A stretch of 64,000 nucleotides of DNA, taken from assembly GCA_046330225.1 (NCBI GenBank), contig JAXLTD010000001.1:248001-312000 (forward strand). Direction: 5' to 3'. Position numbers and translations under genes: made by a program. The stretch comes from CANJIV01 sp046330225. Its GTDB lineage: Bacteria > Actinomycetota > Thermoleophilia > Solirubrobacterales > Solirubrobacteraceae. This document shows, one piece after another, positions 60,173 to 64,000 of the stretch (its first letter is position 1; each line of letters begins with the position of its first letter). The notes below the pieces were generated by a model. It did no database searches. It saw only the letters and a list, made by a program, of their open reading frames with translations, and was not told where the DNA came from.

Positions 60173-61239
60173 GCCTTCCGCGCGCCCTGGACTACCGCCG
60201 GCTCAAGGCCCTCGACGTCCAGGAGGAGCGGGACATGGCCGGGCGCGTGGCGGGGATCCTCTACCTGACCGCCGGCGGCTCGTTCCTCGCCCTGCTCCTC
60301 GCGCCCGGCGTCACGATCGCCAACCGCACGACGGTGATCAGCCTCGGCGGTCTCGCGATCGCCTGGGGCCTCGCCTGCCTGACTGTGGTGGACTGGCAGA
60401 AGGCGAGCCCGCTCGTCTCCCACGCCTCCACTGCCTGCGGGCTGCCGGCCACGGCCATCGCGATGGCCGCCACCGGCGGGGCGGCGTCGCCGGCGCGCGC
60501 CGGGCTCCTGTTCGTCGTGCTCTACGCGTCCTACTTCTATCCGCCGCGCGAGGCGATCCCGTACCTCGCCGGCTGCGTCCTCGTGCTCGCCCTCCCCCTC
60601 GCCTACGACCCGGACGCGGTCGGCTCCGGCGCGGTGGCCGAGCTCATCGTGCTGATCCCGGCCTACGGCGCGATCGGCTTCACGATCATGGTCGCCAAGG
60701 GCCTGCTCATCGGGCTGCGGACCGACGCGGTGCGGCTCTCGCTGACCGATGCGCTGACGGGCCTGGCCAATCGGCGCGCCATCGTCGAGCGGCTCGGCGA
60801 GGCGCTCGCCAGCGGCCGCGCCGCCGATGCGGTCGGCCTGCTCGTCGTGGACCTCGACACCTTCAAGGAGGCCAACACCCGCTTCGGCCATCCCGGCGGC
60901 GACCGCGTGCTGTGCACGGCCGCCGACACGCTCGTCACCTGTGCGCGGGCCTCGGATCTCGTCGGACGGCTCGGAGGCGACGAGTTCGCCATCGTGGCCC
61001 GGAACCCGACGCCGGACGGCATGCAGGCGCTCGCCGCCCGCGTCGTCGAGCACATCCGGGCCGCCGATGCCCGCCTCGCCATGCCGGGCTTCCGGCTGTC
61101 GTGCAGCGTCGGCTGGGCCCTGGCCCCGGGCAACGGCGACACGGTCGACGACCTTCTCGCTGCCGCCGATCTCGCGCTGCACGTGGCGAAGATCGACGGC
61201 AAGGACCGGGCCCACGGCCCGCTGGCCGCGGCGGCCTGA
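60169..61239 (+). CDS. Membrane GGDEF diguanylate cyclase
   Basis: A 356-residue protein. Six hydrophobic segments fill residues about 25-190 (starting with GILYLTAGGSFLALLLAPG). GGDEF follows: TDALTGLANRRAIVERLG, DLDTFKEANTRFGHPGGDRV and the active loop GGDEF. RASD five residues earlier is the product-inhibition I-site. It should make cyclic di-GMP. The GTG at 60169 overlaps the phosphatase stop, so the two are coupled. The stop of this gene abuts the stop of the next convergent gene with no gap (TGA then TCA at 61237-61242). Confidence 0.9.
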   Translation: MSLPRALDYRRLKALDVQEERDMAGRVAGILYLTAGGSFLALLLAPGVTIANRTTVISLGGLAIAWGLACLTVVDWQKASPLVSHASTACGLPATAIAMAATGGAASPARAGLLFVVLYASYFYPPREAIPYLAGCVLVLALPLAYDPDAVGSGAVAELIVLIPAYGAIGFTIMVAKGLLIGLRTDAVRLSLTDALTGLANRRAIVERLGEALASGRAADAVGLLVVDLDTFKEANTRFGHPGGDRVLCTAADTLVTCARASDLVGRLGGDEFAIVARNPTPDGMQALAARVVEHIRAADARLAMPGFRLSCSVGWALAPGNGDTVDDLLAAADLALHVAKIDGKDRAHGPLAAAA

Positions 61240-62184
61240 TCAGCGGCAGGCGGCCTGGCCGCGGTCTGCCGCGGGTGCGCCGGCAGCGCGGGCGAAGCTC
61301 CAGGCGTAGCCGCGCTGGTGCAGCGTGAGCGCCAGGACGCCGAAGGTGTGCGTGCGGCGCACGACGCTGTTGCGCGCGCGACTGAGGAACTCGTAGGACG
61401 AGCGCCCGCCGGTGCCGACGACGAACTCCCGCGGCCCCGCGGCGCGCGGCTGGCCCGTGCTCGTCTGGGGCGCGAAGCGCTCGTAGTCGTGGTCGTGGCC
61501 GCTCAGGATCACGTCGGTGCCCGCGCGCGCAAGCGCCGCCCACAGCGGCGCGGTGATGGGGTCCGAGCCGTGCTCGCCCGAGCTGAACCGCGGGTGGTGC
61601 CACATCGCCAGCGTGCAGCGGGCCCGATGGGTGCGCAGCTCGCGGGCCAGCCAGGCGTACTGGGGCGATCCTGGGCCGCAGCCGCCGACCTGGCCGCAGT
61701 TGGAGTTCAGTGCGATCACCCGCCAGCCGCCGACGGTCCGGGCGTACCAGCCGGCGCCCCGCGCGCCGGCCTGCGCGCCCCAGTAGCCGAAGTAGCCGGC
61801 GGCGTCGGCGGTGCCGTACTCGTGGTTCCCGACGATCGGGAGCGTGCGCGCCTTGAAGGTGCCCCACGTCGGGCTGTAGCTGCCCTGGAACTCGGCCAGC
61901 GACGAGCTGCCGTACTGCAGGTCGCCGAGCGCGAGGACGGTGGCGGGGTTCAGCCGCCGGACCAGGCGCGCGGTTGCCGCGTGCTGGCAGCCGTCGGCAG
62001 TCGCCGGCTCGCCTGGCGCGCAGGCGATGTCGCCGGCCGCGGCGACCGTCGCGGTGGCGGGGCCGAGGCCTGCCGCGGCAGGCGGCAGCGCCACGACCGA
62101 GGCGGCACCCGCGCCGTCGCTCTTCCCGCAGGCCACGAGGGCGAGCGCGGCGAAGGCCAAGACCACAGCGGCGGCGGTGCGCAC
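61240..62184 (-). CDS. Lipoprotein metallophosphoesterase
   Basis: A 314-residue calcineurin-fold phosphoesterase, anchored as a lipoprotein: lipobox LVAC near residue 19 of the GTG 62184 start, which has GAGGA eight bases upstream. An ATG at 62214 is an alternative that gives a longer leader. AAGDIAC (metal-binding Asp), LALGDLQYGSSS (GD), PIVGNHEYG (GNH), MWHHPRFS and SGHDHDYER are the five metal-binding blocks, all present. Substrate type is unknown; similar proteins resemble purple acid phosphatases. It is divergent from the M20 peptidase. Confidence 0.9.
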   Translation of the reverse strand: MRTAAAVVLAFAALALVACGKSDGAGAASVVALPPAAAGLGPATATVAAAGDIACAPGEPATADGCQHAATARLVRRLNPATVLALGDLQYGSSSLAEFQGSYSPTWGTFKARTLPIVGNHEYGTADAAGYFGYWGAQAGARGAGWYARTVGGWRVIALNSNCGQVGGCGPGSPQYAWLARELRTHRARCTLAMWHHPRFSSGEHGSDPITAPLWAALARAGTDVILSGHDHDYERFAPQTSTGQPRAAGPREFVVGTGGRSSYEFLSRARNSVVRRTHTFGVLALTLHQRGYAWSFARAAGAPAADRGQAACR

Positions 62185-62224
62185 GAGAGGAATCCTCGCA
62201 GCCGCGGGTAGCATCCGCGCCGCC

Positions 62225-63355
62225 ATGGACGCCTGGGTCGCCACGCACGCCGAGGAGATCGCCCGCCGTGCCGAGCGCGAGCTCGACGCGCTGGTGGGCG
62301 TCTCGACGCCGTCCGGCGACCGCGCGGGGGCCGAGGAGGCGGTCGCGATCACGACGGCCCTGCTGCCCGACGCGGCGGCGGTCACGCGGCTGCCGTGCTC
62401 GACCCCGGACCACGCCGACGACCTGCTGGCGATCGTGCGGGGGACGGGATCCCGGCGGATCCTCCTCCTCGGGCACCTGGACACGGTGGTCGACCACGCC
62501 GGCCACGGGCCCCTGCGCGTCGCGGGCGACCGGCTCTACGGGCCCGGGACCGTCGACATGAAGGGCGGCGACGTGCTCGCCCTCGGGGTGCTGCGCGCAC
62601 TGGCCGCCGGCCCGGCGGCGTTCGCCGAGGCCGGGCTCCTTCTCGTGAACGACGAGGAGTGGCGCACCCACGACTTCGCGCACGCCCAGCGCTTTGCCGG
62701 GTGGGACGCCTGCCTGTGCTTCGAGGCCGGCGAGCGCGGGCCGGGCGGGGAGGAGGGCGTTGTCTGCACCCGCAAGGCCGCCGGCACGCTGCACGTCGAG
62801 GCCCGCGGCGCCGCTGCGCACTCCGGATCGGCGCCCGAGCGCGGCCGCAACGCCCTCGTGGCGCTTGCCGCGGTGGCCCTGCGCGTGGCGTCGCACCACG
62901 ATCCCGACGGCCCCGACGAGCTCACGGCGGTCCCGACGATCCTGCGCGCGGGCAGCGCGATGAACGTCGTGCCGCCCCATGGCGAGCTCTTCTGCGACCT
63001 GCGCGCCCGGACGCTGCCGGCGTTCGAGCCGGTCCTGGCCGACGTGCCGTCCGAGCACGAGGGCGTGTCGATCGAGTCGACGCAGCTGCGCCGCTGGCCC
63101 GGCATGGACACCCGCGAGGCGGCGGCGGGCGCGCTGGCCTCGGCCTCGGCCCGGCTCGGCCGTGCCGTGATCGGCGTCGGGCGCGGCGGGGCGAGCGACG
63201 CCTCGCACCTCGCGACGACCGTCCCGCTGACCGTCGACGGGCTCGGCCCGCGCGGCGGTGGCGCCCACACGCCGGGCGAGTACGTGCTGCGCGACTCGCT
63301 GCGCAGCCGGGCGGAGGTGGCGCTCGCCGTGGCCGCCGCCGTCCTTGACGCCTGA
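62225..63355 (+). CDS. M20-family peptidase/deacylase
   Basis: A 376-residue metallopeptidase of the M20 (ArgE/DapE/CPG2) type. LLLGHLDTVV has the first metal His and catalytic Asp, YGPGTVDMKGGDVLALG holds the bridging Asp, and LLVNDEEW the catalytic and metal Glu. A dimerisation domain follows (GTLHVEARGAAAHSGSAPER). The C-terminal His in GGGAHTPGEYVL completes the metal site. It should remove a terminal residue or acyl group from a small peptide or amino acid. It follows a divergent lipoprotein phosphoesterase and begins at ATG 62225. Confidence 0.9.
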   Translation: MDAWVATHAEEIARRAERELDALVGVSTPSGDRAGAEEAVAITTALLPDAAAVTRLPCSTPDHADDLLAIVRGTGSRRILLLGHLDTVVDHAGHGPLRVAGDRLYGPGTVDMKGGDVLALGVLRALAAGPAAFAEAGLLLVNDEEWRTHDFAHAQRFAGWDACLCFEAGERGPGGEEGVVCTRKAAGTLHVEARGAAAHSGSAPERGRNALVALAAVALRVASHHDPDGPDELTAVPTILRAGSAMNVVPPHGELFCDLRARTLPAFEPVLADVPSEHEGVSIESTQLRRWPGMDTREAAAGALASASARLGRAVIGVGRGGASDASHLATTVPLTVDGLGPRGGGAHTPGEYVLRDSLRSRAEVALAVAAAVLDA

Positions 63356-63386
63356 CCTGGCGGCGGTCCCTCGCTACGGTGTCGCC

Positions 63387-63815
63387 GTGCCGCCCGTCCG
63401 TCCCAGCTCCGACGCCAGCGCCCTCGAGACGGTCCTGAACGCCGCCCGCAGCCTGGCCGCCGAGCGCGTGGGCGACCTCCGGGGCCCCGACGCCGAGATC
63501 GAGCCGTTCGCCGTCGTGCACACCGCCCGCGGCCTCGTTCCCGTCCTCCTGGACGGCGTCGCCGAGCACCTCGCGACTCCCGACGGCACGAACCGGGTCG
63601 CCGGCTCGCTCCTGCACCAGTTCGACGCCGACGCCTTCGCGCTCGCCACGCCGTGGCACGCCTCGCCCGACGGGACAGCCGAGCACCCGCAGGCCCGCGA
63701 GGTGCTGCGGATCATCGTCGGCCACGTGGGCGGGAGCAGCACCGCCGCCTTCGCCGAAATCGAGCGGCGCCCGGAGGGCCCGCGCCTCGCCCCCGTCTGG
63801 GAGACGATCGCATGA
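63387..63815 (+). CDS. Small protein of unknown function
   Basis: A 142-residue protein from GTG 63387. It has SDASALETVLNAARSLAAER at the start and EIEPFAVVHTARGLVPVLLD, ASPDGTAEHPQAREVLRIIV later. It looks like a soluble alpha/beta domain, with no signal peptide. I do not recognise it. It overlaps the start of the DUF1244 gene (ATGA), so the two are coupled. Confidence 0.65.
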   Translation: MPPVRPSSDASALETVLNAARSLAAERVGDLRGPDAEIEPFAVVHTARGLVPVLLDGVAEHLATPDGTNRVAGSLLHQFDADAFALATPWHASPDGTAEHPQAREVLRIIVGHVGGSSTAAFAEIERRPEGPRLAPVWETIA

Positions 63816-64000
63816 GCACGCCTGAGCTGGATGACGCCACCCGCACCGAGCTGGAGGCCGCCGCGTACCGGCGCCTCGTCGCGCACCTGCGCGAGCGGAC
63901 CGACGTGCAGAACATCGACCTGATGGAGCTGTCCGGGTTCTGCCGCAATTGCCTGTCACGGTGGTACCGGGAGGCCGCCGCGGACCGCGGGATCGACCTC
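63812..64000 (+). CDS. DUF1244-family protein, N-terminal fragment
   Basis: Exactly 63 codons are inside the window. The conserved DVQNIDLMELSGFCRNCLSR plus WYREAAADRGI is the signature of DUF1244, a small helical protein of about 100 residues. The CRNC pair suggests a metal or disulfide site. The gene starts at ATG 63812 and overlaps the previous stop. Its function is unknown. It continues beyond the right end. Confidence 0.85.
   Translation, partial: MSTPELDDATRTELEAAAYRRLVAHLRERTDVQNIDLMELSGFCRNCLSRWYREAAADRGIDL

Overview
This 64 kb window is a chromosome segment from a high-GC actinobacterium, most likely of the Thermoleophilia/Solirubrobacterales type. The base composition is very GC-rich and GTG starts are common. 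The gene content also fits: GAP/SfLAP and DUF6458 membrane proteins, DUF2510 and SHOCT proteins, an Rpf-like transglycosylase, and a c-di-AMP riboswitch in front of a cell-wall gene. The lineage is inferred from gene content only; there is no rRNA in the window. I see no tRNA, rRNA, CRISPR array, insertion sequence or phage. Genes are densely packed, many with ATGA/GTGA (and probably CTGA) start-stop overlaps.

Region 1 (1-2385) holds the 5' end of an AAA ATPase gene behind a GTAC-rich palindromic promoter, a GAP-family membrane protein, and a phosphofructokinase whose key residues predict pyrophosphate use. A 70-bp tandem repeat follows.

Region 2 (2386-17138) is the most coherent system. It contains a heterotetrameric sarcosine-oxidase-type enzyme (soxD-A-G-B order) ending in a GntR regulator on the minus strand, and on the plus strand a glutamine-synthetase-like enzyme plus a three-subunit glutamate-synthase-like enzyme (glxBCD type) and a small orphan protein. 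This set matches the N-methylglutamate pathway for methylamine use (GmaS, MgsABC, MgdABCD). An identical 18-bp sequence sits at both promoters, which suggests one GntR regulon. A 1,132-residue secreted protein of unknown function lies between the two operator copies.

Region 3 (17233-24383) is signalling and export: a HAMP-GGDEF diguanylate cyclase, an OmpR-type response regulator with its histidine kinase, then a LolA/RseB-like envelope protein with an ABC-2 transporter. A CTCTCA direct repeat in front of the last operon may be the regulator's binding site.

Region 4 (24413-35738) has a patatin, a short enoyl-CoA hydratase, a small unknown protein, a coiled-coil Rpf-like muralytic protein, a secreted GH1 glucosidase, a PASTA lipoprotein, a Ser/Thr kinase, and a large GAF-PAS-GGDEF-EAL protein. 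A DUF4234-like membrane protein follows.

Region 5 (35815-50692) has a DHA2-type MFS exporter, a membrane diacylglycerol-kinase-like enzyme divergent from a PAP2 phosphatase, DUF6458, an AI-2E-family permease, a c-di-AMP riboswitch with a metal-site-altered M23 protein, and a minus-strand operon of an HATPase-like/GNAT fusion, an MmgE/PrpD protein and a secreted propeller-like protein. GluQRS, an L7/L12-C-terminal-like small protein, a second Ser/Thr kinase and a FUSC protein complete it. A second copy of the REP-like tandem repeat (72-bp period) follows.

Region 6 (51109-64000) has paired DUF2510/SHOCT envelope proteins, an RlpA-like protein, a saccharopine-dehydrogenase-like oxidoreductase, a peroxiredoxin-like protein, a lipoprotein, a hydrolase, an exonuclease III with an unusual C-terminal extension, a phosphoglycerate-mutase-like phosphatase coupled to a second GGDEF protein, a metallophosphoesterase lipoprotein, an M20 peptidase, a small unknown protein and the start of a DUF1244 gene.
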